From Amycolatopsis granulosa (lineage in GTDB: Bacteria; Actinomycetota; Actinomycetes; Mycobacteriales; Pseudonocardiaceae): 64,000 nt of DNA. Location: NCBI RefSeq assembly GCF_011758745.1, contig NZ_JAANOV010000001.1, forward strand, positions 5,270,001 to 5,334,000, given 5' to 3'. The notes below the pieces were generated by a model that had not been told where the DNA came from, did not search any database, and saw only the letters and a program-made list of their open reading frames with translations. Position numbers and translations under genes: made by a program. Positions 56,327 to 64,000 of the stretch are shown piece after piece (position 1 is the first letter of the stretch; every line of letters begins with the position of its first letter).

Positions 56327-57190
56327 ATGACGAAGTCCCGGTTCGAGCAGTTCCCGATGGAAGGCGTCGACCTGGATCACCCGAACGTGGCCCGGGTGTA
56401 CGACTACTACCTCGGCGGCAAGGCCAACTACGCGGTCGACCGGGTCTTCGCCGAGAAGGCGCTGGCGGCCTTCCCGTTCGTGCGGCCCGCGGCGAAGGCG
56501 AACCGGCTGTTCCTGCACCGCGCGGTGCGGTACCTGGTCAAGCAGGGGGTGCGGCAGTTCGTCGACGTCGGGTCGGGCGTGCCCACCATGGGCAGCACCC
56601 ACCAGGTCGCCGACGAGCTGGACGACACGACGCGCGTGGTCTACATCGACAACGAGCCGGTCGCGGTGGCGCATTCGCAGATGCTGCTGGAAAAGGGCGG
56701 CGACCTCGGCCGGCACGGCGTGATCCAGGCCGACCTGCGTGATCCGGACCTGCTGTGGCGCAAGGTCGCCGAGACCGGTGTCGTCGACCTCACGCAGCCG
56801 GTCGCGCTGTTGCTGATCGCGGTCCTGCACGTCACCCAGCCCGGTCCGGACGGCACCGACGTCGGCCCGACCGCGGTGGCGCGCTACCGGGATCTGCTCT
56901 CGCCGGGTTCGTACCTGGTGCTCTCGCACGGCACCGCGGACGGGGTGCCGGAGAACCGGGCCCGGGAGATGGCCGAGTTCGGCAAGATGTACGACGCCAC
57001 CGCGACACCGGTGATCTGGCGGCCGCGGGCGGAGATCGAGGCGCTGTTCGGCGACCTGGAGATGGTCGATCCCGGCGCGACCTGGACGCCGCTGTGGCAC
57101 CCGGAGGAGAACGGCGACCACGCTCCGGACGTCCAGTTCGCCGAGCCCAACGACTCGGTGGTGTGGGCCGGGGTGGCGCGCAAGCGCTGA
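56327..57190 (+). CDS. DUF574-family SAM-dependent methyltransferase
   Basis: 287 residues. Opens in the family style (VDLDHPNVARVYDYYLGGKANYAVDR), has the SAM motif VDVGSGVPTMGSTHQVADEL, VVYIDNEPVAVAHSQMLL and the C-terminal LSHGTADGVPENRA. Actinomycetes carry many copies; the methylated target is not known. GCAGG precedes the ATG. Confidence 0.88.
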   Translation: MTKSRFEQFPMEGVDLDHPNVARVYDYYLGGKANYAVDRVFAEKALAAFPFVRPAAKANRLFLHRAVRYLVKQGVRQFVDVGSGVPTMGSTHQVADELDDTTRVVYIDNEPVAVAHSQMLLEKGGDLGRHGVIQADLRDPDLLWRKVAETGVVDLTQPVALLLIAVLHVTQPGPDGTDVGPTAVARYRDLLSPGSYLVLSHGTADGVPENRAREMAEFGKMYDATATPVIWRPRAEIEALFGDLEMVDPGATWTPLWHPEENGDHAPDVQFAEPNDSVVWAGVARKR

Positions 57191-57279
57191 ACCCGGCCGT
57201 GCGAGCCGGGGCCGGACGGCGTGTCCGATGCCGCGCTCGACCTCGGCGTAGACCGCGGCGGAGCGGACAGCTCCGCGGG

Positions 57280-57819
57280 TCATGGTTCGACCTGGGCCGG
57301 GAACATGATCGTGGCCAGGAGGTGCCGTCTGCGGTCGGCGGACGGCTTGTGGTCGAGGCGCTTGCGGATAGCGGCAATGAGGTCGTCGTAGAGGGCTTCC
57401 TTCTCCGCATCGTCGAGCCAGAGTGGGACCTGCCGATAGGTCACCATGTCCGCTGTCGGGTCGGCGCCCCTCCCGCCGAGGTACACCTCGAACTCACCCA
57501 GCAGCGACGCGATCCCCGCCGCGAAGCCGCGGCGGTGGTCCTCGTTGCTCATCGCTGCTGCCGCGGCGCCGTCGATCACCGTTCGCGATCGGTGCAGCCG
57601 GTAGGTTCGCTCGACCGCGCCTGCTTTGCGCTCCTCGCCGTCGACCTCGATCAGCCCAGATTCGACCAGCAGCCCGACATGCCGGTACATGGTCGCCTTC
57701 GGGACGTCCGGCAGCCGCTCGCGCAACTGCGAGGTGGTGAACGGCCGGCCGTCGAACACGGCGTTCACGATCCGCAACCGGATGGGATGCAGTATCAGCT
57801 GAGTGATGTCCATTGCCAC
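57280..57819 (-). CDS. Winged-helix transcriptional regulator, ArsR/DUF-type
   Basis: 179 residues. HTH domain: LHPIRLRIVNAVFDGRPF, RLPDVPKATMYRHVGLLVESGLIEV; the C-terminal part is helical (LWLDDAEKEALYDDLIAAIRKRL). GTG at 57819 or ATG at 57813. It is divergent from the alpha/beta hydrolase gene by 30 bases; GGTATCAAT/ATTGATACC in between can serve as the -10 element in both directions. It probably controls the hydrolase. Confidence 0.78.
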   Translation of the reverse strand: MAMDITQLILHPIRLRIVNAVFDGRPFTTSQLRERLPDVPKATMYRHVGLLVESGLIEVDGEERKAGAVERTYRLHRSRTVIDGAAAAAMSNEDHRRGFAAGIASLLGEFEVYLGGRGADPTADMVTYRQVPLWLDDAEKEALYDDLIAAIRKRLDHKPSADRRRHLLATIMFPAQVEP

Positions 57820-57849
57820 ATGGTCCCATGATTGATACCGTTCTCAAAC

Positions 57850-59004
57850 ATGAGACAAACTGAGGGTGGTCTCCCGTCCCTGGGGCAGCACGTCGACGCC
57901 GCCGGACACCGGTTGTGGGTCCACCGCTCCGGCACCGGCGGCCCTGCTGTCGTGTTCCTGCCCGGTGCGGGCGCGATCGGGTTGGACTACCTGCTTGCCC
58001 ACGAGCGGATCGCCGAGTTCACCACGTCGATCATCTACGACCGCGCGGGGACCGGCTGGAGCGAGGACACCGCGCTGCCACGCTCGCTCGACGAGGTCAC
58101 CGATGAGCTGCGTGCCCTGCTGCGGGCCGTGGAGGTGCCGCCGCCGTACGTTTTCGTCGGCCATTCCCTGGGCGGCGCCTACACCCAGCGTTACACCCAG
58201 CGGTTCCCCGGCGAGGTCGCCGCACTGCTCCACCTCGAACCGCTGCACCCCGACTACGACGACTACATGCCCGAGCACCTGAAGCTGTCCGCCGGCAGCA
58301 CGGCGGAGGTGCCACTGCCGGAGCTGACCGACGACCTCGTCGCCCTGGCCCGCGCCCAGTTCGAGAGCGGCATGCTCGACGCCTTCCCCGACGGCATCCG
58401 CAGCGAGCTGATCGGCAAGCACACCAGCCCGGACAGGCTGCTCACCGGGGTGCGCGAAGGCGCGAACGTCCTGGCCCTGTTGGACGAGCTCCGCGCCGGT
58501 GGCCCGGTGCCGGACGTGCCCGTGATCGTCCTGTCCGCCACGGCCGTCGGTGCTGAACAGATGATCTTCCAGTCCGAGGACAACCTTCGCGAACAGGTCG
58601 CCGGCAGCCAGCGCCTGTTCGAGGCGATCACCGCCGCAACCCCGCACGGCGAACACCGTGTCCTCGCCGACGCCTCACACATCACGATCCCGATGGTCCG
58701 GGCGGACGCGGTAGCCGACGCCGCACGCGACCTGCTCAACCGCATCCAGGCATCCGAGATTTTCGCCCTGCGGGCGCGGGCGGACAACGGGGACGGCGAC
58801 GCGATCGACGAGCTGATCGAGCTCGCGACCGAGCAGGGTGACATGAACGAGCTCCGGCGCCTCGCCGATCGCGGCAACTCCGACGCAGCCGACCAGCTGA
58901 TCGAACTCGCCACCGAGCGCGATGACACGAACGAGCTGCGCCGGCTCGCCGAACTGGGCAACACCACCGCCGCCCAGGTGCTGTCGGAGCTCACCGCCGA
59001 ATAG
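57850..59004 (+). CDS. Alpha/beta hydrolase with a C-terminal 28-residue repeat tail
   Basis: 384 residues. Residues 1 to about 300 form a hydrolase: VFLPGAGAIGLDYLLAH, nucleophile FVGHSLGGAYTQ, and the acid and base probably in DVPVIVLSA and DASHITIPMV. The rest (307-384) consists of 2.8 copies of a 28-residue helical repeat beginning LRRLAD-GN, described separately. The ATG at 57850 is used; a TTG 6 codons earlier is possible. No signal peptide. Function of the tail unknown. Confidence 0.8.
   Translation: MRQTEGGLPSLGQHVDAAGHRLWVHRSGTGGPAVVFLPGAGAIGLDYLLAHERIAEFTTSIIYDRAGTGWSEDTALPRSLDEVTDELRALLRAVEVPPPYVFVGHSLGGAYTQRYTQRFPGEVAALLHLEPLHPDYDDYMPEHLKLSAGSTAEVPLPELTDDLVALARAQFESGMLDAFPDGIRSELIGKHTSPDRLLTGVREGANVLALLDELRAGGPVPDVPVIVLSATAVGAEQMIFQSEDNLREQVAGSQRLFEAITAATPHGEHRVLADASHITIPMVRADAVADAARDLLNRIQASEIFALRARADNGDGDAIDELIELATEQGDMNELRRLADRGNSDAADQLIELATERDDTNELRRLAELGNTTAAQVLSELTAE
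58768..59001 (+). repeat. 84-base coding tandem repeat (28 residues per unit, 2.8 units)
   Basis: Units at 58768-58851, 58852-58935 and 58936-59001 (partial). Consensus LRRLADxGNxDAAD-LIELATE-xDxNE: two short helices per unit, giving a small solenoid. The DNA copies are diverged, so the repeat is old enough to be under protein selection. Confidence 0.82.
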
Positions 59005-59090
59005 ACGACGGAGCTGATGCCCTCGCCCTCGCGCGCGGAAGCCCCGGCTCGGCACGGCCGTCACCGGCTCCGACTGCTCCGCCCGCCGCC

Positions 59091-60107
59091 CTACGCGGGC
59101 CGCCAGCCGAGTTCGGGCCCCAGCTTGGTCGCGATGTCGGTCAGGATCTGCACGTAGTCGTCGTGGGCGAAGGTGAACGGCAGCGCGAACGCGACCTCGT
59201 CGACCTCGCGGAAGGCGGGATCGGCGTGCAGCCGGCCGGCGATCTCGGCGGCGGTGCCGACCAGGTCGGGGGCGAACAGCAGGCGCCTCGGGCCCTGCGG
59301 CGCCGCCGTGCGGGGTGTGCGTGCCGCCGCGTACTCGGCGTACTTCGCGCGCTGGCCGGGGGTGGCGGAATCGGTGGGGATGACGACCAGGCCCTGCGAG
59401 ACGCGGGCGCGGGCGCCGTCGGGGTGGTGCTCGCGGAACGCCCGGATCAGGGACAGCTGGATGTCGGCGAAGCGGGCCGGCTCCTGCGCCTGGACGACGT
59501 TGCTGGTGAGGAAGTTCAGGCCGTGCTCACCCGCCCACCGCGCCGAACGGAGGCTGCCGCCGCCGTACCACAGGCGGCCGGCCAGCCCGGGGGAGTGCGG
59601 CTGCACGCGGTCGGAGTAGACCTCGAAGCCCTCGGCGCCGCGGACGGTGGTGACGGGTTCGCCGCGCACGGCGTCGAGCAGGCGGCGCACCCGCGGGTAG
59701 CCGAAGTCCTCGGCGTCGGCGGTGTCCGGGTACAGGGCGTGCTTGACGTCCTCCCAGTGCGTGGGCGGGCCGGCGGACAGACCGGGGTTGAGACGGCCGC
59801 CGGAGAGGATGTCGACGGTCGCGAGGTCCTCGGCCAGGCGCAGCGGGTTCTCCCACCCCATCGGGATGACGGCGGTGCCCAGCGCGATGCGGTGCGTGCG
59901 CTGCGAAGCGGCGGCGAGAACCGCCACCGGCGAGGAGATGCCGTACTGCAGGTGCCGGTGCCGCACCCAGGCGCTGTCGAACCCGAGCCGCTCGCCCAGT
60001 TCGATGATTTCCAGTGTGGACTCGTGGCCCGCGCGCGGGTCGGCCTCGTCGAACAGGCCGATGGTGAGAAAGCCCAGCTTCCGCAGGGGCTGCGAGGGCA
60101 GTGGCAC
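59091..60107 (-). CDS. LLM-class flavin-dependent oxidoreductase
   Basis: 338 residues of the luciferase-like fold: LGFLTIGLFDEADPRAGHES, LGTAVIPMGWENPLRLAEDLA, SGGRLNPGLSAGPPTHWED, and YGGGSLRSARWAGEHGLNFL. It uses reduced FMN or F420; which one cannot be told. GTG start with GGAGGACG before it. Substrate unknown. Confidence 0.85.
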   Translation of the reverse strand: MPLPSQPLRKLGFLTIGLFDEADPRAGHESTLEIIELGERLGFDSAWVRHRHLQYGISSPVAVLAAASQRTHRIALGTAVIPMGWENPLRLAEDLATVDILSGGRLNPGLSAGPPTHWEDVKHALYPDTADAEDFGYPRVRRLLDAVRGEPVTTVRGAEGFEVYSDRVQPHSPGLAGRLWYGGGSLRSARWAGEHGLNFLTSNVVQAQEPARFADIQLSLIRAFREHHPDGARARVSQGLVVIPTDSATPGQRAKYAEYAAARTPRTAAPQGPRRLLFAPDLVGTAAEIAGRLHADPAFREVDEVAFALPFTFAHDDYVQILTDIATKLGPELGWRPA

Positions 60108-60201
60108 GTCGTCCTCCCGGGGTGCGTGCGCCCGATTCTGGCAGCGCGGCCCGGGTGGACGGCGAGCTTCTCACAGGGTGGTCGCCGTGGGCGGCGGGCG
60201 T

Positions 60202-60588
60202 TCAGCGGGCGCCGACGACGTCCGGCACCGGTGCCGCCTGCGCGGGTGCCGGCGGCAGCTCGGCGTCGAAGCGGGTGAACTCGAACCGGACATCGCTTCG
60301 GTCCGGGCCGCACGGCGTGGCCGTGATGACGCCCGCCGTCTCCACCGCGGACAGCTGCGCCAGCAGGCGCGCCAGCCGGCCGGGCGCGGCGAGTGCCTCC
60401 TCGTCGGTCTGCACCACCGTGCGGTGCAGTGGCCCGTTGTCCAGCGGGACCGGCAGCGCCACCGTCAGCAGCCAGCGCCCGGGCTTGCCGGACAGCGACG
60501 GGGTGCGGTGGTTGGCGATCCCGACGACCTGATCGGCCCGGACCAGCCCGTCACCCAGCGTGCGGATCCAGACGTTCTCCAGAGCCAT
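60202..60588 (-). CDS. Hypothetical protein coupled to a MerR gene
   Basis: 128 residues; family not recognised. The N-terminus MALENVWIRTLGDGLVRADQVVG is followed by a beta-rich middle (GRWLLTVALPVPLDNGPLHRTVVQ) and an Ala-rich C-terminus. It starts 3 bases after the MerR stop and is therefore co-transcribed. Confidence 0.65.
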   Translation of the reverse strand: MALENVWIRTLGDGLVRADQVVGIANHRTPSLSGKPGRWLLTVALPVPLDNGPLHRTVVQTDEEALAAPGRLARLLAQLSAVETAGVITATPCGPDRSDVRFEFTRFDAELPPAPAQAAPVPDVVGAR

Positions 60589-60591
60589 CTC

Positions 60592-60930
60592 TCAAGCCTC
60601 CAGTTCGGTTTCCGTCGGATCGGTCGGCTCGCCCAGCCGGCGCCGCAGTTCCGCGTTCTCGGCGCGCGTCTCGGCCAGCTGGTCCTCCAGCCGGACGATC
60701 CGCTCCGCCGCGGCGAGGGTCATCCCGTCGTCGAACAGCTCGCGGACCCGCGCGGCCAGCCGGAGCTGGCGGCGCGAGTAGCGGCGGTGGCCGCCGGACG
60801 AGCGGTGGGGCTGGACGACGTCGGCGGCATCGAGGCTGCGCAGGAACGCCGGCTGCACGTCCAGCGCATCCGCCGCCTGCCCCATGGTCCAGGCGGGGTA
60901 GTCCTCGTCCTCCAGCTTGTCTATAGCCAC
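60592..60930 (-). CDS. Small MerR-family regulator
   Basis: 112 residues: a MerR helix-turn-helix (WTMGQAADALDVQPAFLRSLDAADVVQPHRSSGGHRRYSRRQ) and a C-terminal coiled coil (AAERIVRLEDQLAETRAENAELRRRL). No cysteine, so not a metal sensor. The GTG at 60930 has TAGAAT seven bases upstream, which suggests a leaderless transcript. CTATAG sites lie at its start and in the divergent gap. Confidence 0.8.
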   Translation of the reverse strand: MAIDKLEDEDYPAWTMGQAADALDVQPAFLRSLDAADVVQPHRSSGGHRRYSRRQLRLAARVRELFDDGMTLAAAERIVRLEDQLAETRAENAELRRRLGEPTDPTETELEA

Positions 60931-60984
60931 ACCTCGATTCTATCTGTTGCCCCTGCTTGACTCAATCTATAGTCGGAACTATAG
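60921..60984. promoter_or_regulatory. Three CTATAG sites between the MerR and DUF6292 genes
   Basis: CTATAG occurs at 60921-60926, 60967-60972 and 60979-60984; the last two form CTATAG-TCGGAA-CTATAG. The word is rare in DNA of this composition and all copies fall in one short control region, so they are probably the MerR binding sites. Confidence 0.6.
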
Positions 60985-61001
60985 ATATTCGCGGGAGGTG
61001 A

Positions 61002-61436
61002 ATGCAGGTGTTCCCGGTTCTCGACCCGCAGAGCAAACCGGCGCGGGGCCTGCGCCGGTACGTCGGGCTGATCGAGGAACTGCTCGGACTGAGCGGGCAG
61101 GGTTCCTGCGTGCAACTGGACGCGCCGCTGAGTGCCTACCTCGCGATCGACGGGCACGTGCCCGCGTTCCCCGATCGGGACGTGGCCTTGCTGTGGGACG
61201 AGCGGTACGGCTGGGCCGTGGCGGTGGAGGCCCGCTGCGGTGAGGACCTGCTGGTGCTCGGCTACCTGGGCGGCCCGGTGGTACCGGCGCCGCGCGTGGT
61301 GGCGCGGTACGTGCGGCGCGTGCTGGACGGCGGGCCGGCGGGCAGCCCGGAGCCGGAGGTGGTCCCGGCGCCGGATCTGCACGACGAGCTGGCGGCGTAC
61401 GCGCCCGTCGCCGAGGCGGTGCTGGCGGTGGGTTGA
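61002..61436 (+). CDS. DUF6292-like hypothetical protein
   Basis: 144 residues: GLRRYVGLIEELLGLSGQGS, YLAIDGHVPAFPDRDVALLWDERYGWAVAVE and APRVVARYVRRVLDGG. Similar proteins are widespread in actinomycetes and of unknown function. GGGAGGTG precedes the ATG at 61002. Divergent from the MerR gene and beside the CTATAG sites. Confidence 0.7.
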   Translation: MQVFPVLDPQSKPARGLRRYVGLIEELLGLSGQGSCVQLDAPLSAYLAIDGHVPAFPDRDVALLWDERYGWAVAVEARCGEDLLVLGYLGGPVVPAPRVVARYVRRVLDGGPAGSPEPEVVPAPDLHDELAAYAPVAEAVLAVG

Positions 61437-61483
61437 CTCGCGCCGCGCGTGGCCCGGCCGTTTGCGCCACCGCTGGACGTGCC

Positions 61484-61858
61484 TCACTCCGGGTCCTGGA
61501 GCGCGTCGTCCAGTGACGGCCGGACGTCCAGCAACTCCCGCAGACCCGTGAACGCCGGTGCGCGGCGCACGGCCGGCCCGGCCACCACCCGCAGCCGGGC
61601 CGGCGCGGCCTCGCGGTGGGTGGTCGCCAGCAGGCCCAGCCCGCTGGAGCTGACGAACCGCAGTTCCGACAGGTCCAGCACGAGCAGCCGCGGCCGGTCC
61701 ACCAGCGCGAGCCGGATCAGGCGGCGCAGCTTGGGCAGCGTCGCGAGGTCGAGTTCGCCGGTCGCGGTGAGCACGACGTCCGGGCCGCGGTGCTCCGCGG
61801 ACACCGTCATCGTGCGCGCGGGCGCGGCCAGTCCGGGATCGTCGCTGGGTGGTGCCAT
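61484..61858 (-). CDS. STAS-domain anti-sigma factor antagonist
   Basis: 124 residues: DVVLTATGELDLATLPKLRRLIRLAL and the switch site LSELRFVSSSGLGLLATTHRE, where the conserved phosphorylatable serine is present. It would free a sigma factor by binding its anti-sigma kinase. In contrast, the STAS protein at 39611-39967 lacks the serine. No partner gene is adjacent. Confidence 0.85.
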   Translation of the reverse strand: MAPPSDDPGLAAPARTMTVSAEHRGPDVVLTATGELDLATLPKLRRLIRLALVDRPRLLVLDLSELRFVSSSGLGLLATTHREAAPARLRVVAGPAVRRAPAFTGLRELLDVRPSLDDALQDPE

Positions 61859-61945
61859 CCGCCCATCATGCCCACGGAGCCCGGATTCGGCAGCGGAGTC
61901 GTGACACCGCCGGACGACCCCTTGCGGGGCGGGTTTGCCCTGGGG

Positions 61946-63196
61946 TCACCGGGGTATCGGCGCAGGGGGAGTGCCTTCCTTGCGGGACAACAGGAACAGC
62001 ACGGTCACCGCGACCAGGCACACTCCGGCGGCGACGGCGAACGTACCGAACAGGGCACGCGCACCGCCCGCGCCGATCGCGATTCCGCCCAACGTGGGAC
62101 CGAAGAACGCGCCCACGAACGAGGTTCCGTTGGACCAGCCGAGTGCCGCGGCGCGCGCGGGCGCCGGGAACACCGTGGATGTCGTGGTGTGCACCAGGTT
62201 CATCGTCGAGTGACCGCCGATGCCCATCAGCGCGATGCGCAGCGCGGCGGTCACCGCACCGCTGGGCAGCGTGAGCATCCCGGCCAGGCCCGCGATCGTG
62301 CACGTGCCGGTGACGACGGCGATCCGCGCGCTGCCGCGGCGGTCGGCGGCCCACGCTGTCCCGAACGAGCCGAGCACGGCCGCTCCGGTCAGCGCGAACG
62401 TGAACAGCAGCGCACCGCGCAGCGAGAACCCGAGGTCGATCATCGCCTGCGCCGCCCACACGTTGAGCCCCTGCCAGGCGATCATGTTCGCGATGACCGC
62501 CCCGGCGACCGCGAGCGTGATCCACCTGCCGCGGCCGGCGACGAGGGCGGCGAGCTTGCGGCGGCCACTCCACGCCGGTTCCGTCGCCGTCCGCGCCGGG
62601 CCGGCCGGGAACCGCAGCGGCGCGAGGACGGCGAAGATCAGCACGCTGAGCGCGGTACCGACGGCGAACATCGCGCGCCAGCCGAACGCGGGCAGCACCG
62701 GGATCGCCAGCAGCGCCGCGACGACCCCGCCGAGCGGGATACCGGCCATGGTGATGGTCACGACCAGCGACGCGCGCCGGGCAGGCGCCTGGTCGCGGGC
62801 GATGGTCATCGCGGTGGTCAGGGCCGCGCCGACGCCGAGGCCGTTGAGCAGCCGCGCGAACCCCAGCATCGTGCCGTTCGTGGCGACGGCGAAGGCCAGT
62901 GCGCCGAGGCCGAAGACCACGACGCCGGTGCCGAGGGTGCTCTTGGCGCTGGTGCGCTCGGCGAGCACGGGTGCGAGCAGCGCGCCCAGCACCGCGCCGA
63001 GGTAGACGACGCCACCGATCAGCCCGGTCTCGCTGTCGGTGATGCCCAGGGAGGGGTCGGCCAGCAGCAGCGGCACCACCGAGCCGTAGACGATGAGGTT
63101 GTACCCCTCGATGACGGTGACGATCGTGCAGACGGCGACGACGACGTGCCGTGATGCCGCGGACGCCCCGGTGCGGGGCGGGTAGGCCAGCTTCAT
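61946..63196 (-). CDS. MFS transporter, aromatic-acid:H+ symporter type
   Basis: 416 residues, about 12 membrane segments; VIEGYNLIVYGSVVPLLL and GVVYLGAVLGALLAPVLAER are typical of AAHS-type acid transporters, with a long cytoplasmic loop at about 200-215. GGAGGGACACCG lies before the ATG at 63196. It follows an IclR regulator, which usually controls such transporters. Confidence 0.82.
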   Translation of the reverse strand: MKLAYPPRTGASAASRHVVVAVCTIVTVIEGYNLIVYGSVVPLLLADPSLGITDSETGLIGGVVYLGAVLGALLAPVLAERTSAKSTLGTGVVVFGLGALAFAVATNGTMLGFARLLNGLGVGAALTTAMTIARDQAPARRASLVVTITMAGIPLGGVVAALLAIPVLPAFGWRAMFAVGTALSVLIFAVLAPLRFPAGPARTATEPAWSGRRKLAALVAGRGRWITLAVAGAVIANMIAWQGLNVWAAQAMIDLGFSLRGALLFTFALTGAAVLGSFGTAWAADRRGSARIAVVTGTCTIAGLAGMLTLPSGAVTAALRIALMGIGGHSTMNLVHTTTSTVFPAPARAAALGWSNGTSFVGAFFGPTLGGIAIGAGGARALFGTFAVAAGVCLVAVTVLFLLSRKEGTPPAPIPR

Positions 63197-63225
63197 CGGT
63201 GTCCCTCCGGCGGGTGGTGGCGGTC

Positions 63226-64000
63226 TCAGGGTGCGGTCGCGGCCGGTCCCGCAGAACCGGTCCGTCCCGGTTCCCGGGACAGCAGGCACGCCCGCCGCAG
63301 GTCCAGGGCCGCGGCCACGTCGATCTCCGCGTTCACCCGCCGCAACCCGCGCACCACGGCCGCGAACTTCCCCGCGAACGCGTGGCTCGGCATCACCACC
63401 GCGACCGCCTGCCACGTCCCGCCGGGTCCGGGGCGGGTGGTGGCCACCGCGGAAATCCCCTGATCGTGTTCCTCCAGGTCCACCGCCACGCCGGTCCGGC
63501 GCACGGCCGTCAGTTCGGCGAGCAGCACGTCCCGGTCGGTGATCGTCGCCGGGGTGAACCGGTCCAGGCGCGGCGGCAGCAGCTCCGTCACCCGCGCATC
63601 CGGCAGCCGGGCCAGCAGCGCCTTGCCGATGCAGCTGGCGTGCAGCGAGAAGCTCTTGCCGACCTGGGTGACGCCACGCAGCCGCGCCGGCGCGGCGATC
63701 TGGTCGACCACCACGACCTCGCGCCCGCTGAACACGGCGAGCTCGACCCGCTCGTGCAGCTCGCGCGCGAGCACGACCAGGTCGGGCCGGGTCGCGGCGA
63801 GCAGCCGCAGGTGGCTGTTCATGCCGAACTTCAGCAGCGCCGGCCCGAGCACGTACCCGGACTGGTCCGGCTCGTGCGCACGCACCACGTACAGCTCGCG
63901 TTCCAGGCACTGCAGCACCCGGTGCACGGTGGACCGCGGCAGTCCGGTGCGGACCGCCAGTTCGGTGACGGTCAGACCGTGGCGGCTTTCCGCGAGGGTG
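63226..64000 (-). CDS. IclR-family regulator (partial, N-terminus off the window)
   Basis: 258 residues seen; the start lies beyond base 64000. HTH: TLAESRHGLTVTELAVRTGLPRSTVHRVL, then the effector domain (VVVDQIAAPARLRGVTQVGKSFSLHASCIGKALLARLPD). It senses a small acid and is probably the regulator of the adjacent MFS gene, which starts 29 bases further on. Confidence 0.88.
   Translation of the reverse strand, partial: TLAESRHGLTVTELAVRTGLPRSTVHRVLQCLERELYVVRAHEPDQSGYVLGPALLKFGMNSHLRLLAATRPDLVVLARELHERVELAVFSGREVVVVDQIAAPARLRGVTQVGKSFSLHASCIGKALLARLPDARVTELLPPRLDRFTPATITDRDVLLAELTAVRRTGVAVDLEEHDQGISAVATTRPGPGGTWQAVAVVMPSHAFAGKFAAVVRGLRRVNAEIDVAAALDLRRACLLSREPGRTGSAGPAATAP

Noticed and set aside
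57191..57279. Possible gene remnant downstream of the methyltransferase
   Set aside because: Too short, with no start or homology.

Overview
The window is very GC-rich, with strong codon bias, frequent GTG starts, ATGA/GTGA stop-start overlaps and typical actinomycete families (SARP regulator, DUF574 methyltransferase, CsoR, SorC- and LacI-type regulators, type II polyketide genes). It looks like a chromosomal stretch of a filamentous actinomycete, plausibly a Pseudonocardiaceae such as Amycolatopsis; that genus is an inference from gene style. I see no rRNA, tRNA, insertion sequence, phage gene or CRISPR array.

Layout. 1-6209: the end of a type II polyketide cluster on the minus strand (tandem TcmI-type cyclase, a complete four-function acetyl-CoA carboxylase, acyl carrier protein, truncated aromatase/cyclase) with a divergent SARP activator. 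6255-12888: a LacI-controlled nitrogen locus (flavodoxin-like reductase, DUF1116 protein, glutamine-synthetase-like ligase, gamma-glutamyl hydrolase, NCS1 permease, LacI) with two matching AAAAC(C)GTTTT operators. 12948-17162: a frameshifted HExxH-type peptide-modification gene, then a molybdopterin oxidoreductase that has lost its Fe-S cysteines, with a small partner. 17175-28214: a polyol locus with a complete sorbitol-type PTS (IIA, IIB, IIC, GutM), dedicated HPr and enzyme I, a SorC regulator, a SAF-domain oxidoreductase, a TPP-dependent E1/E2 complex and an IspD-like cytidylyltransferase, tied together by three identical TGCACATTTGTGCA palindromes.

28219-30250: LysR plus YeiH-type exporter. 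30278-39595: a five-gene sugar-oxidation operon (GH15, glucose dehydrogenase-like, enolase-superfamily dehydratase, TPP enzyme, large FAD/Fe-S dehydrogenase) and a divergent MarR. 39611-44390: STAS and hypothetical genes, then a copper operon (CsoR, CopZ, secreted protein, CopA). 44498-50171: mostly single housekeeping or accessory genes (VOC, RibD-like, GT2, GlnA, SRPBCC, MsrA, ArsR). 50202-54647: MFS exporter, an AurF-like diiron oxygenase with its ferredoxin-reductase partner, DUF1905, DnaJ-like. 54723-61858: secreted peptidase, DUF574 methyltransferase, an HTH/hydrolase pair in which the hydrolase carries a 28-residue repeat tail, LLM oxidoreductase, a MerR/DUF6292 pair sharing rare CTATAG sites, and an STAS protein. 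61946-64000: an MFS acid transporter and a truncated IclR regulator.

The two least ordinary systems are the LacI/DUF1116/gamma-glutamyl locus and the SorC-controlled PTS/IspD-like/E1-E2 locus. In both, binding sites visible in the sequence define the gene set, but the substrate is not obvious.
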